Shown here: one piece after another, positions 26,007-39,145 of the stretch
Position numbering within the stretch: position 1 is the first letter of the stretch
Layout of the letters: each line of letters opens with the position of its first letter
Origin: Megascapheus bottae
Lineage: Eukaryota > Chordata > Mammalia > Rodentia > Geomyidae
NCBI GenBank assembly: GCA_024803745.1
Contig: JANJXV010000024.1
Span: forward strand, 7,534,106-7,598,105
Length of the DNA: 64,000 bases
Direction of reading: 5' to 3'
The notes under the pieces: generated by a model
The model's database searches: none
What the model was told of the DNA's origin: nothing
What the model saw: the letters and a program-made list of their open reading frames with translations, nothing else
Program-made: the position numbers and the translations under genes

Positions 26007-26284
26007 CAGATCTCCTACTTTTAAAGGGTAACTGACTTCTTCAAGTTTGTACTCATTCTACATCATGACCATAACTGTGGACTGAGTTTCTAACACATGG
26101 ACCATGGACCTCTGAGCAATATCCAAACTGAAGTTATTGTAAGGAAACTCAGTCCTAAGATACAGAGTTTTTATTGGAGAGCCAGAGAACTGCTGATAAA
26201 CTCATGTCTCAAAGACCAGTAGCCCAGAATGCAGCTAGCACAGGACTTATATAGGCCGAGACCACATAAGGTGTAGGAGAGCAA

Positions 26285-26590
26285 AGCCAGGAATATTTTC
26301 TTTTTACCCCATATATTTTTATCATAATTAATAGAAGAGTTACATCATATTCACCAGATAGAAGGTGCATTACTTCACATACATTGATACCCTGTCTCAT
26401 GTCTTGGTCCCAATTTCCCTCCCCCCATCCCCACCCCTCATCTTGTTTTCCTCCCTTCCCTATCCATTTTCAAATAACCAAATAAGCATACATATATCAG
26501 ATAACTAGGTGAAATACTGTAATAATATGAGATAACCAAGGGACAGAAAAAGAGATGAGAGATAACATAGTACATTAAGGACAACACTGA
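26285..26590 (-). mobile_element. L1 3' UTR (type A), reverse
   Basis: 'atcataattaatagaagagttac', 'cagatagaaggtgcattac', 'ttcacatacattgata', a C-rich block, 'catcttgttttcctccc', then 'gagatgagagataacatagtac'. It is the exact complement order of the tail at 6180-6355. No coding part remains. Confidence 0.85.
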
Positions 26591-26600
26591 TTTAAGATAA

Positions 26601-26799
26601 TTTTTTTTTTTTTTGCCAGTCCTGGGCTTGAGCTCAGTGCCTGAGCACTGCCCTTGTACTTTGTTAAGGATAGAGCTCTACCACTTGAGCCTCAGCACCA
26701 CTTCTGGCTTTTTTCTATGCATGTGGTACCAAGGAATCAAACCCAGGTCTTCATGCATGCTAGGCAAGCACTCTACAACTAGGCCAAACTCCTAGCACC
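26601..26799 (-). mobile_element. IDL-Geo SINE, reverse
   Basis: A T run (26601-26614), then 'gccagtcctgggcttgagc', 'ctctaccacttgagcctcagc', 'atgcatgtggtaccaagg', 'gcaagcactctacaactagg'. It lies directly beyond the L1 tail fragment. Confidence 0.92.
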
Positions 26800-29600
26800 G
26801 AGCTAATCTTTTAAGGCAAGCTATTTCAGAGAAACTGAATGAGGATCAGAATACAATAGATTCAAATTTGAGGACATTGCAAGGTGAAAAAGATTCTTAA
26901 AGAAAACATAACATCATTCATCTTGAAAGCATTTTCCCAGAAGTTCTCAGGGCAAACAGTGAAACTATTTTATGCTTCTCTCTTTTCTATCCTTCTGCAG
27001 AAGGGTTTTCTGAAATAGTAAAGGAATACTGATAAAGATAATGGAAAATTTTGTTGGTGAAGAGTGTGAGTAAGAAAACTATGTTAATGTAGATGGTAAG
27101 CTGTGTGGGAGATAAAGGTTTCTGCTCTCACTATCCTTCTCTTCTAGGGTCCCCAAGTACTTTGAAGGGTATCTCATTCAAATTGTAACTGTGCTCCCAG
27201 GAACCCACGGAGGAGAGAGACCACATACCAAAAGCCAGTCTTATAAGTCTAAGAACTTTAACTTACGATTGTTTTGTGACTCCTTTCCTGTCACTATCTC
27301 ATCCCAAAGCCCAGCGATTATTGTTCTCTCTTTCACAAGCAAAACACATTTCCTCCAAGCCCAAACTTGCTGTGATCATGCATAAACATCCTTTATTGTG
27401 GAGTAATATATCAAGTACCAAGGTATGTGACTTTAGAATTTGTTTGCAGCTTCAGGTAAGTTTAGACTTGTAGCAATGATTCCAAAGTTTAAATCTACCC
27501 TTGTTTTTATTTTTTGCAACAATTAGCACATTGATCATATCTTGTCTGAACTATGACTCATCAGTCATTGCAAAACAGAAACAGTTGCTCAGAAATAGTC
27601 AAAACTTTAAAGGGACTCACCCTTAACTGTTGTGAATTTGTCCCCAAGTACAGTTAAATCATGCACAATGTTTGCAATAATAAAGCATCAGCCTAATTAC
27701 CTGTGGAGATGACTTCCCAGGCAAATTTCAAAGACTTCATCATTAATCTTTCATATCATTCATTTCTGTCCCATCCAGTCAGATATAAAAACATGAAGTC
27801 CCTTAAGAAAAGGAACAGACCACATGACTAGAAATTATACAATATGTTTATTTCTTCTTTTTTCCCCTTCGAGAAAGTGTCACCAGAGCAAGTACCAATA
27901 TGTACCTAGTTTATCATGCTCTTGACATTCAATAAAATTTCTGGGTTTTGAGAACAAAAAACAAATAAGTGAGAATGAACAAAGGCCTTTGTCAACAGCA
28001 AAAAGTACATTTGACAGAAAATATGGCAAACATTTTTTTGGGGGTCTTGATTATACAATTGGTAGCCATCAACTCAGGAAAAGGCAACATGGTGACTTTT
28101 GCTGGTTTTCCATGTACTAGAGCAGTTCTACTTCTCAAGACTCTTCCTCTATGCCCAGAGCATCTGAAAGGAGATGTACAAAAACTGTGTTTATATCAAC
28201 CATCCAAGGTTTTCAAAGATCTATCTGTAAAAAGAGAGTGAGAAATGTTCTTTGAACTGGGGGGGTTGTTTGTTATTTTCCTATTTCACATTGTAATTGG
28301 ATAGCCAGTTTCAGATAACGTCTCAAAATATATAAATATATAATGTCTAAAATATATGAGTGTTTCATATAAACATGTTAAAACAGATGTATCTGTAACT
28401 CTTCTTGCAACTTTCACTGTATTCCCTAATAGTATGGATTTTTGTCAAACTGGTGACCAATTGTCCTACTGACTACAATCAATATTTCCTCAAAATGTGA
28501 CCTTTGAAGTAGGAATCCAAAGATGGGAATGAAAGGAATCTCTCTAATAAAAGGACTATGGATTTTATAATATTTAGGGGTCTGAAAAGTCCTACAGGTA
28601 AGAGAAAACCAGAATTTTCTACCCAATTTTATTTAATCTGGAAATTTTCTTTTAAATAAAAACATGAATAAACCTGTCCTCAGACATTTTACTCTGAAGG
28701 AAACACTAAAACAGATTATTATACGCAATTTCATCTCTCCGGAGTTTGTCCTCTTCAGTATTATGGTAAACACGCCACGTGTTTCATTTGCCAAAGAGTA
28801 CTTGCCTTCACAGTTTAGAACTGTTTTATTTATTCCAAATGTTTGCCACATATCTAGAAAGTCTTAAACTATCTTCTTGTGGTCCAACTGGCATTTTTTC
28901 CATATTGTTAAACAAATATTAAATAACTGGAGATACACTTTGAGATTAAAATTAATGCAATCCCTAAAACTAAAACACAATCAAAGGAAGGATAAGAAGT
29001 CCTGGGAGTTTTCAGGGGAACTCAGGAAAATGCCAATGAGCTTCATTTCCTCCTTCGCACAAATGATATGAGTAGCCAATCCAACTGTTAGGAGCTCAAG
29101 GAAAATGTAGAAGATGACTTGGGCTGGCTATGTGAATGCAACCAACAAGCTGCCTTTCTAGACTGCCTTTCCTACCAGTGCATGAATTGATATTTCAGTG
29201 TCCTCGGGAAAATGGCTCTATAAATCAGTTTATGATTTTTCTCTCTCTGATCTTCATTGCAGCTGGTGATTGTTGAGAATGATGATCTCAGAGTCAGCTC
29301 TCCCTGCCAGAGAGCTTGCCCACAGAGAGATGCCTTTGTGAATCCAACCATAGAAACCTGCATAAAATTGGCCTTCTTTGCTTAATAGAACCACATGAAC
29401 AAAGATGAGTTTGTTGCCGACTCAGAGCTGAAAGCTTTGTTTTGTAAAGCCCTCTGAATGTGTTACTCTCTGCCAGAGGAGAAGAGTTCCTTCTTTAAAA
29501 AAATTGAAAAAATAGACGAACAACTAGCGGAAATCAGAATCAAAGAGCAAAGAGCACACCCTTTTGGTATTGTGAGCAAAGTGGACTGAAACATTTTTAT
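26800..29600. other. Repeat-poor non-coding sequence
   Basis: No SINE or L1 of the families seen elsewhere. Open frames up to 90 codons (for example 27969-28241) show no signature. 29228-29266 has a pyrimidine tract ending 'cttcattgcag', but no matching donor and open frame that would support an exon. I see no gene. Confidence 0.4.
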
Positions 29601-29603
29601 ATG

Positions 29604-29655
29604 TTTCTGTTTCTGTCTCTGTCTCTGTCCCTGTCTCTGTCTCTGTCTCTCTCTG

Positions 29656-29693
<38 letters not shown>

Positions 29694-29696
29694 TCA
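29604..29696 (+). repeat. (TCTCTG)n / (TC)n microsatellite
   Basis: Imperfect hexamer 'tctctg' units passing into TC dinucleotide. Confidence 0.96.
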
Positions 29697-30862
29697 GTTT
29701 CTCTCTTTTACTTTTCTGGTGCATATTGGTCACATTTCACAAGCTGAATAAATATGAAAGGACAAGGAACTTTAATTAATGGAATGTCTTTTGATTTACA
29801 CAGAAGCAAAACTCTGAGCAGATGTACCAGCAAAGAGGATTAAGTTTTCCCCCCTATGAAACACTGGAATTTTCTTCCCCCTGTAGGAACCCCATTGAAG
29901 AGAGGCTGTCTTTAGTGTCTAAGATTCAGCCTTGCAAAGAAGCTGTTGTCCTCGAGCACAATGAACCACTCTCACAAGACCAGCCAGAAGATGTGAGGGG
30001 AAAACTAATGTGCCTTTAAATCTGGACAAGACCCCTTTCAGTGTAACTGCTTTTCAAAAGTTAAATTGGAAAGGAGATGTGTGGTGCATCTAAAGCTGAC
30101 ACATACAAATCATGGTGAATCTTCAGACATTTATAGGTGGTGCTCATCATTTTGGACCCTCAAATTGAATTAAGAAGGAAGCCCAACTAACTTTCTAGTA
30201 TAAATAATCTGAGATTATTTGGAGTTGAATTTTAAATTTTTTTTGATTTTATTATTACTGAGGTCTCCATCTAAAAAGACAAGCTTACTTCTTTTCAAAG
30301 GAAATAATTGCCCACAGTAACAATAATTGTCATAGGAGAGGCCAAAACGATTGGCAAGTCATCCAGATGGTAAATATTGTGTTGAAGAGAGGGGAGGAAT
30401 AATCGTTCCTATTCTTAATGTGACTCTGGAAGAACAGGAGAATTGAATGACTGTGCTTGTTCTTAATATCTAGCTCTAGGTCATTTTGTATTACAGCAGT
30501 TCTGGGAGAGAAAAGCAGAAAGGGCAGACTGCTACACAGCTGGGGTCTGATTCCAGGGAAAATTGCTGTGGTTCTCTGTGTAACTCAGGTTGGGGAAATC
30601 CATGAATGCTGGCAGCACCACAAGCTCACTCATTCAAGCAAAGAGTGAGGTCAATGTGCTGCGGAAGAAAAAGAAATAATCCTCTTTTTCTCATCCCTCC
30701 CACTACAGCTTCTTAGGAGAAGTTGCAACTCTGCCCTAAGGCAGGAAAAGTGCTTATGCAAATGATTTTCCTCAGTATTCTGCCAACTCTAGGGTCAATC
30801 TATCCCTGATGCTATGGTCTTCTGACAACCAATAATGATGTAGCATGCTGCTTTATTTTTCT
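29697..30862. other. Unique non-coding sequence
   Basis: Two short open frames (29822-30019, 30457-30648) have unremarkable composition and no motif. No repeat recognised. Confidence 0.4.
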
Positions 30863-30864
30863 CT

Positions 30865-30929
30865 TTCTGTCTGTCTGTCTGTCTGTCCATCTCTGTCTCT
30901 CTCTGTCTCTCTGTCTCTCTGTCTCTCTG

Positions 30930-31016
<87 letters not shown>
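30865..31016 (+). repeat. Compound microsatellite (TCTG)n(TCTCTG)n(TC)n(CA)n
   Basis: Tetramer to about 30886, hexamer-like units to about 30955, TC to 30971, then about 22 CA units to 31016. Confidence 0.98.
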
Positions 31017-31017
<1 letters not shown>

Positions 31018-31069
31018 GTACTTCGTGGTTACCTAATTTATTTGTGTATTTGTTTGTTTATTTTGTTCG

Positions 31070-31280
31070 TTTCCTGGACTTGCACTCAGAACCCTTGCAT
31101 TGCTTTTTTACACAAAACTGGTCCTCTCCCACTTGAGCCAGACTTCTTCTTCCTTCTGTTTACTGAATAATTAGAGAGTTTAATGAACTTTTCTGTCCAG
31201 GCTAGCTTTGAACTGAAATCCTAAGAACTCAGCCTCTTGAGTAGCTATGTGTACAGGCATGAGCCACCTGTGACCAGCTC
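31070..31280 (-). repeat. Diverged B1-Geo SINE, reverse
   Basis: 'tcccacttgagccagac', 'aataattagagagtttaatg', 'ggctagctttgaactgaaatcc', 'gcctcttgagtagctatg', 'caggcatgagccacc'. Confidence 0.65.
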
Positions 31281-32872
31281 TGAGTGATTAAAATAATAAT
31301 AGTAATAGCATTTATTGAATGGGTACATGTATAAGCTGATTGAATGGACTTTCCTGGGTAATCTGAACTTCATCTCTACTCTCCTGAATCTCTAAAAGGC
31401 TGATGTTCTTCTCATTCTCCAAGGTAGTAAAAGTTTTCAGGCTGCTAATGTCTTATGCTTGGGTGTAAAGTACTCCGTTGGCTTTTCTTTTTCATCTAGA
31501 CTAGAATGGAACACAGTTCATGGACACAGGACCAACTCTAGTCATGGACCATAGGCACATTTACATTTTCATATCCTCATAAAAGATAGGTAGGGTCTCT
31601 GCACTATATTAGACAGGGAAACATAGGAGACCTTTGAAAGGCAATATCTACACTGACTGATTTTTAATGGAATTCAGAAACGTGGACAATGGTCCAGACA
31701 CTGAGCAATGTGTATTTTTTCATATCAGCCCAATGATATCCCCATGGCTTATAAAGTATTCCCAAAGCTCTTTATTTCTATGGAGTGACACAAAAACTTG
31801 GTGGCTCAAGGAACGACCTTGATGTTAGGAAACGTGGAGGAAAACTAGATAAGCTGTATGATATGACTCTTAGTTTTTATTCTTATTGAGCCAGAAAACA
31901 GCTGAGAGTCTGCTAACTACTTTATGCATATAAAGCTTCTCATTAACTCTTCTATGTCCTCTCCTTTCCCTATTCATGACGTTGTCGTTCCTTTGACCTT
32001 TTCTCAACATCTCTGTTGTTTAATTTTCTAATCTCCATGAGGCCTACAGAATTCTTCAGTCTCTTGATTATTCCACTTTTTCTAAGATCATGTTTTATAA
32101 ATGGAACTGATCACTCTTTTGCCTTTCTTCCTTCTTTTCTCCCTTCCTCTTTCCTTCTCCTTTGCTTTCCTTCTTTTCTCCCTCCCTTTCTCATTTTTCC
32201 TTCCTTCTTTTCCCTCTCCTTTACAAGCTCCATCCTTTAAATAAGAATTTCGCCTGAAACTACTGTGGAAGATGTTGCTGGAGAAAATGAGTTAAAAATA
32301 AAGGTATGTCAAAGAACATTCCATTCTACTTGTAGGGGCAGATATCTTCCCAAGAACAAAAAAAATCCTGACAGAAAGAAGTTCAGGAAATATTCAGTTA
32401 GAGGGCATACTAATGAATCCTGTTATCAGACTAAAGGACACTGGGATAGAGGTCAAGAAACAGTATCTATTGATGGAAGCCGTTTTGGTCCAATTGGTTC
32501 AATTGGTGGGCAGTGATGACTAAAGGAAGGTGTGGTTAGCAAAGACTAGAATTCTAACATAACAATGTGCCATGCCTTTTGTGTAGTCATAATTTCTCAG
32601 AAGAGTGGTGAAAATTGGCAGCACTTGCATTTTGCCTCGCATGGGCAAATGAGCATTTCACCTTAGCTTATCTATAGTGAGATCCACCTTAATTCTCCTG
32701 CACAGAAATATGCTTATGATAGAGGTCTTCTAAACTTCCATATTTTTCTGTATATAGAGTTCATCTAATAGATAGCTTGAATAGAAATTTTAATTAAGTG
32801 ATATAGAAATGAAATAAATACTTGGGAAATGTGGGTAGTCAGTCCCTTGGGAATTAAAAACTAGGACCTGAG
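31281..32872. other. Non-coding; C/T-rich tract at 32110-32235
   Basis: No gene supported. 32110-32235 is irregular homopyrimidine, which explains the proline/serine/phenylalanine-rich frame. The 83-codon frame at 32265-32516 resembles no family I know. Confidence 0.4.
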
Positions 32873-33108
32873 CCCAGGACTGGTGGCTCATGCCTATAAG
32901 TCTAGCTACTCAGGAGGCAGAGATCTGAAGTTTGCAATTTGAAGATAGCCTAGGAAAGAAAGTCTCTAAGATTCTTATCTCCAATTAATCACAAGAAAAG
33001 TTGGAAGTGGAGCTCTGACTCAAGTGGTAGAGTGATAGGTTTCAGCAAAAGAAACTCAGAACAGTGCCTAGGTCCTAAGTTCAAGCCCCAGGACTGGCAA
33101 AAAAAGGA
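32873..33108 (+). mobile_element. B1-Geo composite SINE
   Basis: 'ggtggctcatgcctataag', 'agctactcaggaggcagaga', 'attcttatctccaattaatc', then Geo 'gtggagctctgactcaagtgg' and 'caagccccaggactggc' with an A tail. Confidence 0.9.
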
Positions 33109-36100
33109 GGAGGGGACCTGTATTTGTTTGCTTCCTAAGGCATCTTATTTTTATCCACATCTCCCAAATAAGTGGAAATGTGTCTGAATTACTTTTTTTA
33201 CCTATTTCATCCCTTACTTATTTCTATATATGGTTTCTTATGCCACAAATCTCTTCCTGCCCCTCCAAGCCTTCTGCACACTTCTTCCCTTGATCTGGTG
33301 CTTTCTTTATGAGCCAGCGGCAAATGACATGTTCTCCCTGGTGTTTGTTTCAAACCACAGGATTCTCTAAGTGTTTTTTTTTTTTTTACAAGTTTTCAAG
33401 TTTCTATAAGAATTCATTCTACTTCAGGAAAACTGTAATTACTGGGGATAGACATAGCATCCAGTAAGGACAGTTTATGAAAAGAACAGAACCCAGACCC
33501 TGTCTGCTGTCATACATGCATACTCAAGGAACAGCATGGAAGATAAAATATTAACAACAAATATATATTTAGATAAGTTAAAGTTATATATATATATATA
33601 GTCATGTAATACTTCATTTAAAATAAACTTCCTTTGGGTAGTCGACCTTCCTTGAGGCCTAATCTAATATGTCTGTGGGTTTCTTTTATATCTCCACTGT
33701 ATTAGTATGACCAGAAGCCATTATTTATGTATCCATCTGAGAAAAGGGATTGCATTCAGTTTTTGTACTTTCAGTGTCCATCCAATAGAAAATTAATTAT
33801 TTCTTATTAATCGGAGTCATTATGATAAAGAGCACAGACTAGGTCTGCCCCCTAATAGTTACTTGGGTATTTCACATCAGACCAGTAAATCATGTATATC
33901 TCAGGGTGAGTATTTTTAAGACTACATATTAAAAGGCAAAACTCCCCTCCAACTTCTGTCTGAGAGTTCATGGGACTGTGGTCATATGTGGTCATGGTGT
34001 GTGTTGGGAGTTTCCTGGACTAAAGGATGTATGTGGTCAATGGTGTTCTGGTTCACATCACAATTATTTCGAATTTTAGAATAACACATAGAAATTATGA
34101 GAACACTATAATAGCAAGCCAACTCATCTTGTCTTAGAATCCTAATGACCACATCTTCTAGATATTTATTTCTCATAATTACAGTAACTAATTTTTCAGC
34201 ACCTTCTAAGCTTCAGGACCTCTCTAGACAGTATTTTTTAAGTTTAATTCTCATAACAAACTATCACTTTTCATTCACCTGGCAGATACTTGTGCTTCCC
34301 TGACTGAATAGGAGCTACGATAAATTTTTGATTAGATAACTAACCCTTGCTAATGTGTCACTTAGCTAATTTGTAACCCTAGTGTCTAGAGAAAGAAAAC
34401 GTCTTTACTTATTTAGAAGATGTGCAACTCTAGGAGGTATCTCTACAATGGGAATTTAAAATCAGGTAAATACAAATAACATTTGCATTGGAACTATCCT
34501 CTTAAGGGCTCCTAGATTTAACAAAATAGCTAATCCATCTGTCTCTGCTGAAAATATGCCACAACTGTGGAGTGTCCTTGGCACCTTGGTAATGACACAT
34601 GAGAGCACTGCTAGTTACTCTCAGTGAATCACTAGGAAGTATCATTTGGACAACTTTAGGTTAGGAAAGCAACCAGGCTACATCCCAACAGCTGCACAGC
34701 CTTTTCTCTGTCAATAGAAGTAGACCTAAATGTAGGAAACATTTTCTTCTAATATGATGAAATTACACACAACCTTCCTTTATGAAACTGGTATAAACCT
34801 CAATAACTAGGAATGGCTGTGGATGGTGACACAGAAATAAGTTAAGCTCGCTTTTATGTCTCTTTGGATTCTCTTTATAGCAAGAACAAGACAGAGAATT
34901 GTCCAATCTATATGTGTATCTATATGTTTGTATATATACATATATATGTTTTATTTACATATATGAATGTATATAAATCTTATTATATATGTATATATAA
35001 TACAATTTTCATCACCCAGGCAGGGAAAAACTAGTCTAGTACTATGAAACACAGTATAGGATTAAAAGTGCCATATCTTGAAGTCATATATCTTTCTTTT
35101 TTACAATCGATACCTAGAACCAAGTTGCATTACGTGAACAGGTAAGAAACACAGAAAACTAATTTGTTTTTTTTAAGAAAAAAATATATGATTAGAAGTA
35201 GGCGTGAGTGAGAAGGTAAGAGTCCAAGAATGAAATGGAAAAGTCTGTAATGAAATAAGAGAGAGATTCTTCTTGAACAGGGTTACAAGGTAGTACCTAT
35301 AATTCAACAAGTGAAGAAGAGAGCAGCATGAATAATTGGATGAATGTTGATCACAGTGACAAGGCAAAGCAGAAGTGCTGACATACTATGGAAGGTCCCC
35401 AACCTATCACGATCTATCTTTCTCTCAGCATTAGGACATTTATAAGGCTAGGACCCTGGTGCAATATATGGGTCATTCCTTTCCATGACATGTTAGTAAA
35501 TGTTTCTCCCAAGAATGGATCTCAGCATGCATCCTAGACCACAAACGTTAGTTTTCTGCGTAATAGAAAGACAACCTTTTTCCTCTTTGTAGGGATAAGT
35601 GAGACATGCAGGATCTTAATGCACCTGTTGTATTTGCCTAAGGCTGGTTCCAATGAGAAGCTGTCTAATAGAACCAAGTATAATTTAGCCGATGCATTTG
35701 GCATTTTCTTCTTTACTGGCTCGAAATTATATTTATTTTATGCTAAGTTCTTGAATGAGGATCCTCTCAGTGAGTTACCAAGCTCCACCGTGACAGCATG
35801 GGATTTATATTCAGAAATACTATTTCCGTGGCGTGAGTGCTGAGCTTGATAGATATTGCACACATGCCCTGTCAGTGAGCATCATTTTATCAGCACTGGA
35901 GAGTTTCTTCTGATAAGAACTGAATTGATATTAGGAGCAAATGGACTATTTTCTTGAAATTGTACCTTTGAGGAATAGATTTAGGCCAGTGAGCCAGTGA
36001 ATCATTTCATCAGGCTGATTTTAGACACGCAATTTAGCAGAAAGGCTCAAAGAAAGAACTTGTATTTGCTTTTTAGGTCTTGAGGGTTCATTGAGTCTGA

Positions 36101-37110
36101 AATACATGGGTTATCCTCTTCAGTTTTCAGTTTACAAAATTCAGGTGCAAGACTTTAGCAAGTTTTTCACAAATGGACAACCTGAGGAGATACACATTTT
36201 AAAGCTTGATGTGATATTTTCCCTTCATAAAGCATATTTTCCTGAGCATTCAATAATATTTATTTAGTATATCTGTGATTCATTTTAGTATATTTATCAT
36301 TGTTACATAATGTCTCATCTTCAGCTTTATTGAGGTATAATTGACAAACGCTTCTATCACTATGACCTGATACTCTTCTAAAGTATATGCCTTCACATAA
36401 TTTATAGGGAAGAAAATCTTTTATCTTCAAAATCATGAGCTCAGCATCTGCAGGTAACTCAGTGGTTGAATTGAGTTCTGAATTTTCCAAAATGTGATTG
36501 GTTAGATGAGCCATGTGCTTCAAATAGACTACATACTTCTTGAAGTTAGAAATCATGGCTTACATTAGTTTGGGATTTCAGAGTGTTCCCAGAATGGTTC
36601 TCCTTTGTAGTATTATTGGGATTGAATTAAATACATTAGAGGTTATATTAAGTCATGGTGTAATCAAATCCTACATTGTCTTATAGGAATCCTTCCATAA
36701 TTCACTAAGTCTAGTCTTTACAGCTGGCTTACTATAGATTTTTTTAACTGAATAACATAAATAGCATACCAAAAAAAAAACAACCCAGTACTGTCTGCAT
36801 AGTTTTATGCTCTTTCTTCAGTTGCTGTCATGACCTAAAAACTTGAAATAGCAAATTGAGTGCCTTTAGGACCAAGGTTTGGTGAGGTAATGTGAACAAA
36901 ATTGAAAATATATAGGTCTTAAGTGAGCTAATATTTGATAAAATATCTCCATGTTCTTTATTGTTTTCGTTTCTCAATATTTTCTCACCTTTGTTGAATT
37001 TTTAACAATCAGATTTATTGTACTGCATACCCTTCAATTGAACACAACTTAAGATATGTATCCTTAAGGGTAGAAATGATGATTAAGATGAATTGAGAGT
37101 TAATATCTTA
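33109..37110. other. Long repeat-poor, AT-rich stretch
   Basis: It holds a poly-T run (33374-33387), a short (TA)n (33584-33600), an AT-rich alternating region (34905-35005) and a trace of old L1 near 36318-36350 ('cagctttattgaggtataatt'). Otherwise nothing recognisable, including no gene. Confidence 0.4.
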
Positions 37111-37114
37111 AGCA

Positions 37115-37245
37115 GGGCAGCGGAGGGAAATGGGAACAAAAACACGGAAAGGCATATTAATGTGAGAGAAATAATGCACCTACTACCTGACGAATGTAAT
37201 TGTAACCTCCCTATACATTATCCCGACAATAGTTTTTTTTTAAGT
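37115..37245 (+). repeat. L1 3' UTR fragment (type A-like)
   Basis: 'gagagaaataatgcacctactacctgacgaatgtaattg' and 'taacctccctatacatta' match the terminal L1 3' UTR also seen at 820-875. Confidence 0.6.
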
Positions 37246-38119
37246 TAATATCTTTATGTAATTGAGAATTGGGAATTTTGCCTATAAACTAGAGGAAGGA
37301 GGATAGAAAGTTGGTAATTTAGGGAAACAAAAGCAAATAATTGAATGAATTAGACTAAAGTAAATGCTAGGTTTGTGATTGATTAGTAAAAATCTCTACT
37401 AAATAAAAACACAAATATTGATTATGCTCAACCTTACCTATTTGAGAAGTCACAGCATGGAAATCCTTCTCACTTAACTTCTACTAATGAAAATGTACCT
37501 GAATGTGTGCATTGTATATTGAATAGTAAGTTTGGTTATTTTATATATGGCTACTACTATTAATTGTTTCACATTTTTCTACATGTATTTATGTTCTTAA
37601 GAAGTTATGAATGGAAGAGAAACATTATTTTCCCTCCAAAAGCTGAAACACAGGAAAACAATTGTACCCATTAGGATTTTGTATACCCTTTTCTGTGGAG
37701 CCATTGTTGTTTATCAACATAGTATGGCTCTTCTAATAGAATATCTATTTATATCTATAACTGCATAGATATCTATCTATACATACAACTACACATACAT
37801 ATACCTATAGATAAAAATCAAAAGATGTGCATGTGTATATGAAATGTTTTAAATGTATTTATGATAATTTCCAAACATAAAGTATCTCTGCATATCACAT
37901 TTGCAATACAAAATATTATTTATTAACACTCTGCAAAAAGTACTTAGAAGGAAATAGCATCTTAAAATACTATACCTTAAGGGCTTAAGAAACAGAAAGG
38001 TCAAGAATCAAAATGTAAAGCTAAAGATTATGATCTATGTTTTACGTAGGTACTAATAAAACTCAGGAAAAACAGAGACTACAAGAAAGAAAATCAGCTC
38101 TCTAAAAAGTAATATAAAA
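37246..38119. other. AT-rich non-coding sequence
   Basis: No gene. A diffuse ATAC/ATCT-rich stretch lies at 37738-37815. Confidence 0.4.
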
Positions 38120-38330
38120 GGGGCCGGGAGTTTGGCCTACTGGTAGGTGCTTGCCTAGCAAGCATGAAAACCTAGTTTCTATTCCTCACTACCACATCCA
38201 TAGAAAAAAGCTGAAAATGGTGCTGTGGCTCAAGTAGTAGAGTGCTAGCCTTGAGAAAGCCCAAAGACAGCACTCAGGCCTTAAGTTCAAGCCCCAGGAC
38301 TGGCAAAATAAAATAAAATAAAATAAAAAA
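38120..38330 (+). mobile_element. IDL-Geo SINE, first of a tandem pair
   Basis: 'gggccgggagtttggcctac', 'aaaatggtgctgtggctc', 'caagccccaggactggc' with an (AAAAT)n tail (38306-38330). The B box is degraded. Confidence 0.9.
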
Positions 38331-38354
38331 CCACCCCAAAACAAAAAAACCTTT

Positions 38355-38560
38355 GGGGCAGAGAGTGTAGCCTAGTGGTAGAGTGCTTGCATAGCATGCA
38401 TGAAGCCCTGCATTTGATTCCTTGATACCACATACACAGAAAAAGCTGCAAGTGATGCTGTGGCTCAAGTGGCAGGGTGCTAGCCTTGAGCAAAATGTGT
38501 CCAAGGAGAGTGCCCAGGCCCTGAGTTCAAGCCCCAGGACTGGCAAAAAAAAAGGAAAAG
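38355..38560 (+). mobile_element. IDL-Geo SINE, second of a tandem pair
   Basis: 'gtagcctagtggtagagtgc', 'catttgattccttgatacc', 'gtgatgctgtggctcaagtg', 'caagccccaggactggc', A tail. Only about 25 bases separate it from the first copy. 'aatataaaa' lies before the first copy (38111) and after the second (near 38567), which could be one outer target duplication. Confidence 0.9.
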
Positions 38561-38599
38561 AAAAGAATATAAAATAACTAAGCTGTTTAGGACATGAGC

Positions 38600-38983
38600 T
38601 ATGAATGTTACCCTTGGGCTCTCCTAGCAGAGATTTACAATAGAACAAAATCTAGTACGACACTAAATGTAAGGACCTCCAGGAAAAAAACCAAAAGCCA
38701 TATAATGAGTGACTGTTGTCCTTAATGTACTATGTTATCTCTCATCTCTTTTGCCATCCCTTGGTTATCTCATATTGTTACAATATTTCACCTTGTTATC
38801 TGATATATTTTATATGTGCTTATTTGGATAGGGAAGGGGGGAAATCAAGATAAGCTGGGGGGGGAGGGGGGAAGGGAAATGGGGACCATGTCATGAGAAA
38901 GGGTATCAATGTTTGTGGACTTATGCATCTCCTATTTGGTGAATATAATGTAACCCTTCTATTAATCACAATAAAAAGTAGCA
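38600..38983 (+). mobile_element. 5'-truncated L1, 3' UTR (type A)
   Basis: 'ccttgggctctcctagcagag', 'caaaatctag', 'gtactatgttatctctcatc', 'ggttatctcatattgttac', a G-rich block, then 'gtaacccttctattaatcac' and 'aataaaa'. Only 3' UTR is present. Confidence 0.85.
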
Positions 38984-39145
38984 AGAAATGAGACAAAGGT
39001 TCTCTATCAGTCATAGATAAACTTGTCACACATGTGTTACACATTAGAATAGAAATTCATTTGGAACCATAATTGCTTACAAAAGTCCTGCCAAAAATAA
39101 TATATTTAATTTCACAAAAGCCTATTTCAGTTTTGAATTTTTTTA

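Noticed and set aside
27969..28241. 90-codon frame with a hydrophobic stretch near its start
   Set aside because: No recognised family or signature; length is within chance for AT-rich DNA. The resemblance to a signal segment is not enough.
29228..29300. Splice acceptor-like tract ending 'cttcattgcag'
   Set aside because: No matching donor with an open segment that looks coding was found downstream.
32265..32516. 83-codon basic frame resembling a short DNA-binding protein
   Set aside because: Composition reflects A-rich sequence; no motif spacing matches a known fold, and there is no promoter or splice support.
38274..38648. 124-codon minus-strand open frame
   Set aside because: It is the antisense of two tandem IDL-Geo SINEs. 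Similar frames at 16479-16811, 18638-18841, 26613-26795 and 47553-47735 are also SINE translations.
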